NCBI GenBank assembly: GCA_904502235.1
Contig: CAJGDP010000034.1
Location: forward strand, 1-16,361
DNA from: an uncultured Bacteroidaceae bacterium
Lineage (GTDB): Bacteria > Bacteroidota > Bacteroidia > Bacteroidales > Bacteroidaceae
Direction: 5' to 3'
DNA: 16,361 bases
In this document: piece by piece, positions 6,533 through 13,974 of the stretch
How the letters are laid out: each line of letters opens with the position of its first letter
How positions within the stretch are numbered: position 1 is the first letter of the stretch
The notes under the pieces: model-generated
What the model was told of the DNA's origin: nothing
Database searches by the model: none
What the model saw: the letters and a program-made list of their open reading frames with translations, nothing else
Translations under genes and position numbers: made by a program

Positions 6533-7396
6533 TTATATGAAATATAGGTCGTTCTTGCGCATGCGCAGGAATCGCTGTACCGACAGGAATGCGCATAGCA
6601 TACATATTGTCATTCCGAACAGTGTTATTCCGCCGGCAACCATAATCAGACCCTCCATGGGTAGCATGGCGATTATGCTCGGTTCATGCTGTTGTACGAA
6701 GTAGAGTGCCGTCGCAAGCAACAGGTTGGCAAGAATGCCCGAAACGAATCCTATCCACATGTTCTTTATTATGAACGGACGGCTTATGAAGCCCCATGAC
6801 GCACCCACCAGTTTCATGGTGTGCAGAAGGAATCGTTTTGAATAGATTGCCAGTCTGACAAGGTTTCCTATAAGAGACCACGAAATGAGTGTGAGCATGG
6901 CGAACAATGCCAAGAGCATTATTCCGGCACGCTGTATGTTGCTGTTGATTGTATCTACAAGGTCCTTCTGATATATTATCTCCTTTATTCCTTTGGTGGC
7001 TACAAGCTTCTGCTTGAGCTTTTCGAGCTCTGTGGAGTTGGAGAACTCGGGCTTCATGGTAAGTTCTATTGATGCCTCGTAAGGGTTGTAGCCAAGAAGT
7101 TCCATAGGATTTGCTCCCAATGCGGCGGTCTCTTCGGCAAGTGCCTGCTCTTTTGAGATGTATTTGCTCTTCAGGATACGCTTGTCGGCATCGATGCTCT
7201 TCTTGATATTCAGAATGTCTGCCTCCTCGAGTGTGCTGCTGAATACTACGGAGACCTGAATGTTCTCGCGTACGTTCCTTGAAATTGATTGCGCTCCTAT
7301 AAACAATATGCCCATTATGCCAAGCAACAGCAGGACAAGTGTGGTGCTTATGTATACGCTGAGGGTCTGTATCCTAAAAACCTTTTTTTTCTTCAT
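6533..7396 (-). CDS. ftsX: Cell division protein FtsX, ABC transporter permease-like
   Basis: FtsX is the membrane partner of the FtsE ATPase. In well-studied bacteria the complex couples septum formation to peptidoglycan hydrolase activation. The 287-residue protein has an N-terminal cytoplasmic lysine-rich stretch, TM1 (about 15-35), a periplasmic domain of roughly 120 residues, TM2 (about 158-180), the cytoplasmic RFLLHTMKLVGAS segment (188-200), TM3 (about 213-234) and TM4 (about 248-272). This order is diagnostic of the FtsX/FtsX-ECD family. ftsE is not adjacent. As the first gene of the operon, it is preceded by a divergent promoter region shared with the PspC gene. Confidence 0.95.
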   Translation of the reverse strand: MKKKKVFRIQTLSVYISTTLVLLLLGIMGILFIGAQSISRNVRENIQVSVVFSSTLEEADILNIKKSIDADKRILKSKYISKEQALAEETAALGANPMELLGYNPYEASIELTMKPEFSNSTELEKLKQKLVATKGIKEIIYQKDLVDTINSNIQRAGIMLLALFAMLTLISWSLIGNLVRLAIYSKRFLLHTMKLVGASWGFISRPFIIKNMWIGFVSGILANLLLATALYFVQQHEPSIIAMLPMEGLIMVAGGITLFGMTICMLCAFLSVQRFLRMRKNDLYFI

Positions 7397-7477
7397 TTTC
7401 TGTTATGTGTGATAGGAAAATACGGTGTAAGTATCTGCGGAAAATTCCTTCAGGGCATACTTACCCATAATTTGCTA

Positions 7478-7485
7478 CAAAAATA
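7478..7485 (-). promoter_or_regulatory. ftsX: Candidate -7 element of the ftsX operon promoter
   Basis: On the minus strand TATTTTTG matches TAnnTTTG. No convincing TTTG lies 19-21 nt upstream. The predicted leader before ftsX would be about 75 nt, in which I see no riboswitch or strong hairpin. Confidence 0.45.
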
Positions 7486-7581
7486 TACCATAATAAGTGA
7501 TTTTGTACTCGACTTTTCAAAAAAAAGTTGATTTTCCTCAAAATATAATATTTTTTAACATTTAGATGGTTGTTAAAATGC

Positions 7582-7589
7582 TACCTTTG
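7582..7589 (+). promoter_or_regulatory. Candidate -7 element of the PspC gene promoter
   Basis: TACCTTTG matches the Bacteroides -7 consensus exactly and lies 41 nt before the ATG. The -33 position is AT-rich but has no TTTG at the usual spacing. Confidence 0.5.
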
Positions 7590-7630
7590 TGAGGTAATTA
7601 TGGTTTTAACGGCTTAATGGAATTTGTAAG

Positions 7631-7855
7631 ATGAAAAAGTTGATTCGTTCAAAAAGTGATAGAGTGCTTGCCGGAGTCTGTGGCGGAATGGCTGCCTTCT
7701 TTGGTTTGGATTCAAAAATGTTGCGTATAATATTCGTGCTGCTGTCGGTGATAGGTGTCGGCAGCCCGGTGATATTCTACTTTATAATGTGGCTGTTGAT
7801 GCCCGAAGAAAGAGTATCTTTTGAAGATAGAATGAATAGAAGACTCGGAAAATAA
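7631..7855 (+). CDS. PspC-domain membrane protein
   Basis: A 74-residue protein consisting almost entirely of a PspC domain. It starts MKKLIRSKSDRVLAGVCGGMAAFFGLD, with the typical R-x-L-x-G-V-C-G-G-x-A signature, then a single hydrophobic helix (about 32-58) ending in MWLLMPEE. In enterobacteria PspC is a membrane sensor of the phage-shock response. Short stand-alone PspC proteins are common in Bacteroidota and their role is unclear. It is a single-gene unit, divergent from ftsX and followed by a terminator. No other psp genes are nearby. Confidence 0.92.
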   Translation: MKKLIRSKSDRVLAGVCGGMAAFFGLDSKMLRIIFVLLSVIGVGSPVIFYFIMWLLMPEERVSFEDRMNRRLGK

Positions 7856-7866
7856 TTGATGAATAT

Positions 7867-7899
7867 AAAAAAATGTGGAGCGACGCTCCACATTTTTTT
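7867..7899. terminator. Bidirectional terminator between the PspC gene and miaB
   Basis: A perfect stem ATGTGGAGC (7873-7881) and GCTCCACAT (7885-7893) with a 3-nt loop is flanked by seven As on the left and seven Ts on the right. It therefore gives a U run on either strand. It lies 11 nt after the PspC stop and 5 nt after the miaB stop, so it serves both convergent genes. Confidence 0.93.
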
Positions 7900-7904
7900 A
7901 TGTT

Positions 7905-9230
7905 TTAATCGACGATTTCACCGAGCAATGTCGCTGCTGTGCTGTCGTTTATCTTCACTTTTACAAAATCGCCTATCTTGTATCCCTTGCGGTCGAAGAC
8001 TGCTGTTCGGTTCTGTTCGGTTCTGCCATAGAACTGCTCTTTTGAACGTTTTGATATACCTTCGATAAGCACTTCGTATGTCTCGCCTATGCATTTCTTG
8101 TTGTTTGCTGCGGAACATTCCTGTTGCAGGGCAATTATTTCGTTCAGGCGACGCACCTTTTCGCTCTCTTCGATGTCATCTTTGAAATGACGGCTTGCAA
8201 ATGTTCCCGGACGTTCCGAGTATTTGAACATGAATGCGGCGTCGTATGAGCAATAACGCATAAGCGACAATGTCTCCTGATGGTCTTCTTCGGTCTCACC
8301 GCAATATCCGGCAATGATGTCGGTTGAGAGTCCGCAGTCGGGGACTATGCGGCGTATTGCCTCTATTCTGTCGAGATACCACTCTCTTGTGTATTTGCGG
8401 TTCATCGACTTGAGCATATTGTTGCTTCCGCTCTGTACCGGAAGATGTATGCTCTTGCATACGTTAGGCTCTTCGGCGATAACGCGCAGTGTATCGTCGC
8501 TCATGTCCTTTGGATGCGAGGTGGTGAATCTTATTCGTGTCTGTGGAGCATGACGTGCCACGCGGCGCAGAAGTTCGGGGAATGTGATTGTTGTTCCGTC
8601 TTCGTCGGTGAATGAGTATGAATTGACATTCTGCCCCAAAAGGATTATCTCCTTGAAACCTTTGGCAACAAGGTCGCTTGTCTCGTTGAGAATGCTCTGT
8701 ATGTCGCGGCTTCTTTCGCGTCCTCTCGTGTAGGGCACCACACAGTAGTGGCAGAAATTGTTGCAACCACGCATTATTGAAATATAACCCGATACCTTGC
8801 CGCTGCATATGCGTAAGGGGATTACATCGTGATATGTCTCAGTGGTGGAGAGTTCGATGTTCATTGCGGGGTGTCCCATTTCGGCTTGTGCAATGAGCTC
8901 GGGCAGTGAAAGGTATGTGTCGGGGCCTGCGACGATGTTTACTCTGTAGTTCTTTATCAACTCTTCCTTTACACGCTCTGCCATACAACCCACAACGCCG
9001 ATGAGTGTGCTTTTGCCTCTGCGCATTGCGTTCAGTTGGTCCAGGCGTCCGTAGATTTTCTGCTCGGCATTGTCTCTGATTGAACAGGTGTTCAGCAGAA
9101 TAAGGTCTGCCTCTTTGATCTCTTCGCAGACGTTGTAGCCTGCAATCTTCAGGATTGAACCTATTACTTCGCTGTCTGCCACGTTCATCTGGCAACCATA
9201 GGTCTCTATGAATAGTTTCTTGTTCTCCAC
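7905..9230 (-). CDS. miaB: tRNA-2-methylthio-N6-dimethylallyladenosine synthase (radical SAM)
   Basis: MiaB adds a methylthio group to i6A37 of tRNAs that read UNN codons, using two 4Fe-4S clusters and SAM. The 441-residue protein has the N-terminal MTTase domain with cluster cysteines C13, C49 and C82. The radical-SAM motif is CNNFCHYC (C156, C160, C163), followed by VVPYTRGRERSR, and LPVQSGSNNML lies further on. A C-terminal TRAM domain (about 378-440) is present. The start used here is GTG at 9230; no in-frame ATG exists upstream before the A/T-rich intergenic region, and ETYGCQMN at 9-16 must be included. No strong promoter was found: a TATCTTCG 25-32 nt upstream is only a weak -7 candidate. 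It is a single-gene unit. Confidence 0.95.
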   Translation of the reverse strand: MENKKLFIETYGCQMNVADSEVIGSILKIAGYNVCEEIKEADLILLNTCSIRDNAEQKIYGRLDQLNAMRRGKSTLIGVVGCMAERVKEELIKNYRVNIVAGPDTYLSLPELIAQAEMGHPAMNIELSTTETYHDVIPLRICSGKVSGYISIMRGCNNFCHYCVVPYTRGRERSRDIQSILNETSDLVAKGFKEIILLGQNVNSYSFTDEDGTTITFPELLRRVARHAPQTRIRFTTSHPKDMSDDTLRVIAEEPNVCKSIHLPVQSGSNNMLKSMNRKYTREWYLDRIEAIRRIVPDCGLSTDIIAGYCGETEEDHQETLSLMRYCSYDAAFMFKYSERPGTFASRHFKDDIEESEKVRRLNEIIALQQECSAANNKKCIGETYEVLIEGISKRSKEQFYGRTEQNRTAVFDRKGYKIGDFVKVKINDSTAATLLGEIVD

Positions 9231-9343
9231 AGCTTTTCTGTTTGAATTTTTTGCGAAGATAATGATAAAAAATGAAATTTTGCGGTTTATGCTCTCTATA
9301 GGTCAAATATTTATGTATTATTAATCAATATTCAGGATTTAAA

Positions 9344-9375
9344 TTTGAATTCTTTTTGTTTTTCATTTAACTTTG
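9344..9375 (+). promoter_or_regulatory. Promoter of the mannosyltransferase-DUF1599-tpiA-folE operon
   Basis: TTTG (9344-9347) and TAACTTTG (9368-9375) are separated by 20 nt, a full match to the Bacteroides -33/-7 consensus. Transcription should begin around 9382, giving a leader of about 40 nt before the ATG at 9422. This makes the ATG more likely than the TTG codon at 9380, which would lie right at the transcription start. Confidence 0.8.
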
Positions 9376-9421
9376 TAACTTGTTATATGACTTTAGTCAT
9401 ATTCTTAACCGTATTTTGGAT

Positions 9422-10165
9422 ATGAAAAGCGATAGTGTTATAATTATTCCCACCTATAACGAAAAGGAAAACATCGAAAAGATGATTCGTACGCTCATGG
9501 CACTCGAGCACTCTTTTGATGTCCTTGTCGTTGACGACGGTTCTCCCGACGGCACGGCAGGTATCGTAAAGTCGATGATGGAGGTCTTCCCCGGCAGGAT
9601 GCATATCATTGAGCGTAGCGGAAAGCTTGGTCTGGGTACAGCCTATATTGCCGGTTTCAAGTGGGCATTGGCTCATGGCTATGAATATATCTTTGAGATG
9701 GATGCCGATTTCTCGCATAATCCCGACGATGTGCCGTTGCTCTACGAGGCTTGTGCAAAGGATGGTTACGACCTCTCTATAGGCAGTCGTTATGTGTCGG
9801 GTGTCAATGTGGTGAACTGGCCTATGGGACGTGTGCTGATGTCCTATTTCGCTTCAAAATATGTGCGCTTCATAACCCGTCTGCCTGTTTTTGATACCAC
9901 AGCCGGTTTCAACTGTTATCGCAGGGAGGTGCTCGAGACTATCGATTTGGATAAAATCCGTTTCAAAGGTTATGCGTTCCAGATAGAGATGAAATTCACA
10001 ACCCACAAGTGCGGTTTCAGCATCAAGGAGGTTCCTGTGATTTTTGTGAACAGGGCACTTGGTACTTCAAAGATGAGCGGAGGTATCTTCAGCGAGGCTT
10101 TGTTCGGTGTTGTAAAACTGAAGATTGGAAGTTGGTTCCACAAATATCCACAAAAGAAAAAATAA
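9422..10165 (+). CDS. Polyprenol monophosphomannose synthase-like glycosyltransferase, GT2
   Basis: A family 2 glycosyltransferase of 247 residues. By similarity to Dpm1-type enzymes it probably transfers a hexose from a nucleotide sugar (GDP-mannose in characterised members) to polyprenyl phosphate at the inner face of the membrane. Seen in the sequence: VIIIPTYNEKENI (6-18), LVVDDGSPDGT (35-45), the metal-binding DAD within FEMDADFSHNP (91-101), GSRYVSGV, and the acceptor-region DTTAGFNCYRREVLE. There is no C-terminal membrane domain, so it is probably peripherally membrane-bound. The ATG at 9422 gives the family-like start MKSDSVIIIPTYNE. It leads the operon, 10 nt before the DUF1599 gene. 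Sugar and acceptor are inferred from the family. Confidence 0.9.
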   Translation: MKSDSVIIIPTYNEKENIEKMIRTLMALEHSFDVLVVDDGSPDGTAGIVKSMMEVFPGRMHIIERSGKLGLGTAYIAGFKWALAHGYEYIFEMDADFSHNPDDVPLLYEACAKDGYDLSIGSRYVSGVNVVNWPMGRVLMSYFASKYVRFITRLPVFDTTAGFNCYRREVLETIDLDKIRFKGYAFQIEMKFTTHKCGFSIKEVPVIFVNRALGTSKMSGGIFSEALFGVVKLKIGSWFHKYPQKKK

Positions 10166-10175
10166 GATTAATATA

Positions 10176-10721
10176 ATGGCAAACGAAACAAACAGACAAT
10201 TCGAGAAGGTTCTGTCGGTGTGTCGCGAACTTTTCAGTAAGAAGTTGTACGATTACGGTGCGTCGTGGAGAATAATGCGCCCCGAATCGCTTACCGACCA
10301 GATATTCATCAAGGCTAAACGAATCAGAACTCTCGAAACAGGTGCAGAGAACCTTGTAGGTGAGGGTATCAACTCCGAACTTATCGGTATTGTGAATTAT
10401 GGCTTGATATCTTTGGTGCAGCTCGATTTGGGCTATGCCGACAATTGCGATATAACACCCGATGAGGCTATGGCGTTGTATGACAAGAAGGCGCAGATTA
10501 CATTGGAGTTGATGAAAAAGAAGAATCACGACTACAATGAGGCATGGCGTGGAATGAGAACCACATCTTATACCGACCTTATCCTCACAAAGATATGGCG
10601 TACAAAGCAGATTGAAGAACTTGGCGGTGAAACCAAGGTCTCGGAGGGCGTTGATGCCAATTATATGGATATGATAAACTATGCGGTGTTCGGTCTTATA
10701 AAGAATGGGCTTGCGGACTAA
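10176..10721 (+). CDS. DUF1599 protein with two tandem domain copies
   Basis: A 181-residue, probably cytoplasmic, helical protein of unknown function. Two copies of one domain are visible: residues about 12-83 and 107-178. Each copy has the pattern K/H-DY-x2-(S/A)-WR-x-MR (26-35 and 119-128), a later E-G-(I/V)-(N/D) (63-66 and 157-160), and an (I/V)NY-x-(V/L) hydrophobic end. The period is about 93 residues. This matches DUF1599, a domain also called nucleotide modification associated domain 1. The start is the ATG at 10176, not the upstream TTG at 10125, which lies in the preceding gene. It is 10 nt after the glycosyltransferase and overlaps or abuts the next gene, so it is an internal operon member. 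No enzymatic residues can be assigned. Confidence 0.88.
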   Translation: MANETNRQFEKVLSVCRELFSKKLYDYGASWRIMRPESLTDQIFIKAKRIRTLETGAENLVGEGINSELIGIVNYGLISLVQLDLGYADNCDITPDEAMALYDKKAQITLELMKKKNHDYNEAWRGMRTTSYTDLILTKIWRTKQIEELGGETKVSEGVDANYMDMINYAVFGLIKNGLAD

Positions 10722-10740
10722 AAAAAGTATCTTTTACACG

Positions 10741-12033
10741 ATGCTGACAAATATAAGTCGTATATTGTTGGCGTCGGTACTGGTGTTGTCGGGTTTTGTG
10801 AAAGCCGTCGACCCCAAAGGTACCATGTATAAACTGCAGGAATATGCCAACGCTTTTTCAATAGAGGCTTTTTCGGACGATTGGTTGCTCTTCTTTGCCA
10901 TAATGCTGGCGGCAACAGAGTTCTTGCTGGGTGTGTTCATGCTTATGGGTGTCTACCGCAGATTTGTGGCATTCATGGTGTTCCTTGTGTTTGTACTTTT
11001 TACTCCATTCACCCTTTATGTGGCAATATCCGATATAGTTCCCGATTGCGGATGCTTTGGTGATGCCATTGGCATGTCAAATACGGCATCTTTCTTAAAG
11101 AATCTGTTCTTGCTGATGCTGTCGGTTATTGTGTTTCTTGGTCGCAGGCGTTTTGTCGCCAATATAAGTGCCAAGAGCCGTTGGATGGTGTTCCTATTTG
11201 CGGTGTTTTACATATCGTTGGTCGAGACGGTTAGCCTTTCATATATTCCCGTCTTGGATTTCCGCCATTATGCGGTGGGCAACAATCTGCGTGAGCTTGT
11301 TCAGGGCGAGGGCGATGTCTATAAGGTTGTGATGACATATGAAAAGGATAGTGTGCAGCGCGACTTTGAACAGGATAGTCTGCCCGATGCCACATGGCGT
11401 TTCGTGAAGTCGCGTTCGGTACTTGTTGCCGAAGGGCGTAAGCCTGTCATTGGCGATTTCTCTATTCTGGAGTGGGAGAGCGATTACGATGTCGCCGAGG
11501 ATATTCTTGCCGATACAGGTTATGTGTGCGTGTTGGTTGCAGAGTTTCTGGAGGAGGCTTCTGTGGGACGTGTGGATAAGATAAACGATCTTTACGATTA
11601 TTGTCTGGAAAACGATGTTCCGTTCTATGCCGCGACATCGTCGGGCGAGGAGGATATCCGATTGTGGCGTAAGCGCACGGGTGCCGAGTATCCCGTCTAC
11701 TGGGCTGATAATATGCTGTTGCGTGGAATGGTTCGTGCCAATCCCGGTTTGTTGTTGATTGATAACGGTGTGATTGTCGGTAAATGGAATGTAGACAGTA
11801 TGCCTGAACCGCAACAGATGATGTCGCCTGAGTATTATGTGCAGGCAAAGGAGGCTGTGATGGATATGAATGGCAAACTGTTCTGGGCAGTTCTTTTTGC
11901 TGTACCTTTGCTGTTTATTGTGCTGTTGGATCTGGTGACAGGGCGTAAAGGGAAAAATGCAAAAACGGATGCAGGTGATGCTGTAGTGTCTGTTGCTGCT
12001 GTTGAGGAAAAGGATGAAATTCCTGTTGAATAA
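10741..12033 (+). CDS. MauE/DoxX-like membrane protein with C-terminal thioredoxin-like domain
   Basis: A 430-residue inner-membrane protein. Residues 1-110 hold three membrane helices (about 5-23, 48-71, 75-100), with the SGFVKAVDP motif (17-25) and the paired cysteines DCGCFGD (102-108) typical of MauE/DoxX-like proteins that act in redox or disulfide metabolism. Two more helices follow. About 200 soluble residues come next, ending in NPGLLLIDNGVIVGKW, a segment like the strand after the cis-proline of thioredoxin folds. No CXXC is present in that part. A last helix lies near 380-402, then a charged tail. I start at ATG 10741 because family members begin near (x)NISRILL; an ATG at 10705 would overlap DUF1599 by 17 nt and add 12 residues. 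Membership of a Bacteroidota family is secure; function is not known. Confidence 0.85.
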   Translation: MLTNISRILLASVLVLSGFVKAVDPKGTMYKLQEYANAFSIEAFSDDWLLFFAIMLAATEFLLGVFMLMGVYRRFVAFMVFLVFVLFTPFTLYVAISDIVPDCGCFGDAIGMSNTASFLKNLFLLMLSVIVFLGRRRFVANISAKSRWMVFLFAVFYISLVETVSLSYIPVLDFRHYAVGNNLRELVQGEGDVYKVVMTYEKDSVQRDFEQDSLPDATWRFVKSRSVLVAEGRKPVIGDFSILEWESDYDVAEDILADTGYVCVLVAEFLEEASVGRVDKINDLYDYCLENDVPFYAATSSGEEDIRLWRKRTGAEYPVYWADNMLLRGMVRANPGLLLIDNGVIVGKWNVDSMPEPQQMMSPEYYVQAKEAVMDMNGKLFWAVLFAVPLLFIVLLDLVTGRKGKNAKTDAGDAVVSVAAVEEKDEIPVE

Positions 12034-12057
12034 GAATTTTTGAGATAATATTTTTTG
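12026..12057 (+). promoter_or_regulatory. tpiA: Possible internal promoter for tpiA
   Basis: TTG (12026-12028), 20 nt, then TATTTTTTG (12049-12057), which is the -7 consensus with one extra T. It lies 27 nt before the tpiA ATG in a 51-nt gap that is the largest inside this operon. Plausible because tpiA looks highly expressed, but the -7 fit is imperfect. Confidence 0.4.
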
Positions 12058-12084
12058 ATATAAACCAATTAAAAACTTAAAGAA

Positions 12085-12843
12085 ATGAGAAAAAACATTG
12101 TTGCCGGTAACTGGAAGATGAACATGAATCTTCAGGAGGGTATCGCTCTTGCAAAGGAGCTTAACGAGGCTTTGACAGCCGACAAACCAAACTGTGATGT
12201 AGTAATCTGCACTCCATTCATTCACCTCGCTTCTGTAACTCCTATCGTTGACGAGGCTATCATCGGTGTTGGCGCTGAGAACTGCGCAGACAAGGTATCA
12301 GGTGCTTACACAGGTGAGGTTTCTGCATCTATGGTTGCATCTACAGGTGCTAAGTATGTTATCCTTGGTCACTCAGAGCGTCGTGCATACTACGGCGAGA
12401 CAGCTGAGATCTTGAAGGAGAAAGTACAGCTTGCTCTTGCAAACGGCTTGACTCCTATCTTCTGTATCGGTGAGGTTCTCGAGGAGCGTAATCAGGGCAT
12501 CCAGAACCAGGTTGTATATGAGCAGCTCGCAGGTTCACTCTATGACCTTTCAGCAGAGGACTTCTCTAAGATTATTCTTGCTTACGAGCCGGTATGGGCT
12601 ATCGGTACAGGTTTGACTGCAACTCCCGAGCAGGCTGAGGAGATTCACGCTTACATCCGTTCTACTATTGCCGAGAAGTATGGTAACGAGGTTGCAGAGA
12701 ATACATCAATCCTTTATGGTGGTAGCTGCAAACCAAGCAATGCAAAGGAACTTTTCGCTAATCCTAACGTAGATGGTGGTCTTATCGGTGGTGCAGCTCT
12801 CAAGGTTGCTGACTTTAAGGGTATCATCGATGCTTTCAAGTAA
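12085..12843 (+). CDS. tpiA: Triosephosphate isomerase
   Basis: TpiA interconverts glyceraldehyde 3-phosphate and dihydroxyacetone phosphate in glycolysis and gluconeogenesis. The 252-residue barrel has all the catalytic features: VAGNWKMN (6-13, K11), ILGHSERR (93-100, H96), AYEPVWAIGTG (166-176, E168) and the phosphate-binding ILYGGSCKP and GLIGGAAL segments. Codon choice differs from its neighbours (many GGT, GCT, GCA, TCA, ACA and CGT), which suits high expression and does not suggest foreign origin. The start ATG is preceded by an A-rich stretch rather than a Shine-Dalgarno, typical of Bacteroidota. The SPOR gene starts 4 nt after its stop. Confidence 0.98.
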   Translation: MRKNIVAGNWKMNMNLQEGIALAKELNEALTADKPNCDVVICTPFIHLASVTPIVDEAIIGVGAENCADKVSGAYTGEVSASMVASTGAKYVILGHSERRAYYGETAEILKEKVQLALANGLTPIFCIGEVLEERNQGIQNQVVYEQLAGSLYDLSAEDFSKIILAYEPVWAIGTGLTATPEQAEEIHAYIRSTIAEKYGNEVAENTSILYGGSCKPSNAKELFANPNVDGGLIGGAALKVADFKGIIDAFK

Positions 12844-12847
12844 TTTG

Positions 12848-13291
12848 ATGAAAAGATATTTCTTTCTTATATCAATGTTGTTCTGCGCTCTGGTTTCAGA
12901 GGCGCAGAATAACATTATTCACGAACTCGAAACAGCCAAGCCCGGCAAGGGTGTTGTCAAGGTGAATCAGCCCGAGCGTCTTTTTGACCTGATGGGTTCT
13001 ATGGTAACTATTGACGGCAAGCAACCCGAGGTTGAGGGGTATCGTGTGTTGCTCTATTCGGGAAACAATTCCCGTCAGGCACGCGACGAGGCTAATGCAA
13101 TGGCTGATTATATGCGTGAAAAGTATCCGGGTGCCGAGGTTTATGTTATCTTTGAACCACCCATCCGCTCATGTCTGTACGGTGATTACCGCACGCGCGA
13201 AGAGGCTGAGGCTGTAATGTATAAGCTGAAGGCAACGCGTAAGTTCAAGGAAATTTCCGTAAAGAAATGTATGATTAACCTGCCTTATTAA
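12848..13291 (+). CDS. Secreted SPOR-domain protein
   Basis: A 147-residue protein with a signal peptide (MKRYFFLISMLFCALVSEAQ, cleavage likely after about residue 20). A SPOR-like domain spans about residues 64-143: GYRVLLYSGNNSRQARDEA, then VYVIFEPPIRSCLYGDYRTREEAEAV, ending in FKEISVKKCMI. SPOR domains bind denuded peptidoglycan glycans and often localise to the division septum, so a periplasmic envelope role is likely. The ATG at 12848 gives a proper signal peptide; longer in-frame extensions lie inside tpiA. It is 4 nt after tpiA and 5 nt before folE. The exact function is unknown. Confidence 0.88.
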   Translation: MKRYFFLISMLFCALVSEAQNNIIHELETAKPGKGVVKVNQPERLFDLMGSMVTIDGKQPEVEGYRVLLYSGNNSRQARDEANAMADYMREKYPGAEVYVIFEPPIRSCLYGDYRTREEAEAVMYKLKATRKFKEISVKKCMINLPY

Positions 13292-13296
13292 TATAG

Positions 13297-13878
13297 ATGA
13301 TGGACGAAAAAGATAGAGAGCAACGTATCGAAGGGCTGAAGGAGTGTTGTGCGAAGATGCTTGAACTTATGGGCGAGGATACCCAACGCGAAGGTCTGCT
13401 TAAAACTCCCGACCGTGTGGCACGCGCAATTCTGGATACTACTGCTGGGTATAACGAAGATCCCGAAGCAATACTCCGTGCGGCTATGTTCAAGGAGGAT
13501 TATAGTCAGATGGTTATTGTAAAGGATATCGACTTCTACTCTTTGTGCGAACATCACATTCTGCCTTTCTTCGGAAAGGTGCATGTAGCATATATACCTA
13601 ACGGTTATATTACAGGCTTGAGTAAGATAGCCCGTGTTGTTGAGGTGTTCTCGCGTCGTCTGCAGGTGCAGGAGAGAATGACTCTTCAGATCAAGGAATG
13701 TATTCAAAAGACGCTTAATCCTCTGGGTGTGATGGTTGTTGTTGAGGCACAGCACCTGTGTATGCAGATGCGCGGTGTGAAAAAGCAGAACTCTGTAACA
13801 ACAACATCGGATTTCTGTGGTGCATTCAATCAGGCAAAAACACGTGAAGAGTTCATGAATCTTTTACGTAACAGATAA
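13297..13878 (+). CDS. folE: GTP cyclohydrolase I
   Basis: FolE converts GTP to 7,8-dihydroneopterin triphosphate plus formate, the first step of folate synthesis and also the source of the queuosine precursor preQ0. The 193-residue protein shows LLKTPDRVARA (34-44), the Zn site CEHH (C84, H87) with its partner C155 in QHLCMQMRG, GLSKIARVVEVFSRRLQVQER (107-127) and the closing TTTSDFCGAF segment. The ATG at 13297 is followed directly by a second ATG; either gives an intact protein. It is the last gene of the operon, 5 nt after the SPOR gene and 20 nt before a strong terminator. Its products feed FolK and QueA pathways encoded elsewhere in this window. Confidence 0.97.
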   Translation: MMDEKDREQRIEGLKECCAKMLELMGEDTQREGLLKTPDRVARAILDTTAGYNEDPEAILRAAMFKEDYSQMVIVKDIDFYSLCEHHILPFFGKVHVAYIPNGYITGLSKIARVVEVFSRRLQVQERMTLQIKECIQKTLNPLGVMVVVEAQHLCMQMRGVKKQNSVTTTSDFCGAFNQAKTREEFMNLLRNR

Positions 13879-13898
13879 CGGTTGTATTGTAAATAAGG

Positions 13899-13935
13899 CA
13901 GGTTGCTTCATTCGAAGCAACCTGTTTTCTGTTTT
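13899..13935 (+). terminator. Rho-independent terminator after folE
   Basis: A perfect 11-bp stem, CAGGTTGCTTC (13899-13909) with GAAGCAACCTG (13914-13924), and a 4-nt loop are followed by TTTTCTGTTTT on the plus strand. The minus-strand side (CCTTATTT) is a poor T run, so it mainly ends the plus-strand operon and at best weakly serves dnaG. Confidence 0.92.
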
Positions 13936-13952
13936 ATACCTTAATTATATAT

Positions 13953-13966
13953 ACGCGTGTGCGCGT
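13953..13966 (-). other. Small GC hairpin after dnaG
   Basis: ACGCG (13953-13957) pairs with CGCGT (13962-13966) around a 4-nt loop, 9 nt past the dnaG stop. On the minus strand it is followed by an AT-rich but not U-rich sequence. It may be a weak terminator or only an mRNA 3'-end hairpin. Confidence 0.3.
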
Positions 13967-13974
13967 GGATGGTG

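Noticed and set aside
8839..9306. Minus-strand 155-codon open frame near the miaB start
   Set aside because: It is a shifted frame of miaB with an arginine-rich, repeat-like translation. The overlapping miaB frame holds the conserved MTTase domain, so a frameshift is not needed.
11239..12225. Minus-strand 328-codon open frame
   Set aside because: It is antisense to the MauE-like gene and the tpiA start, histidine- and isoleucine-rich, with no family features. It is a shadow of the plus-strand codons.
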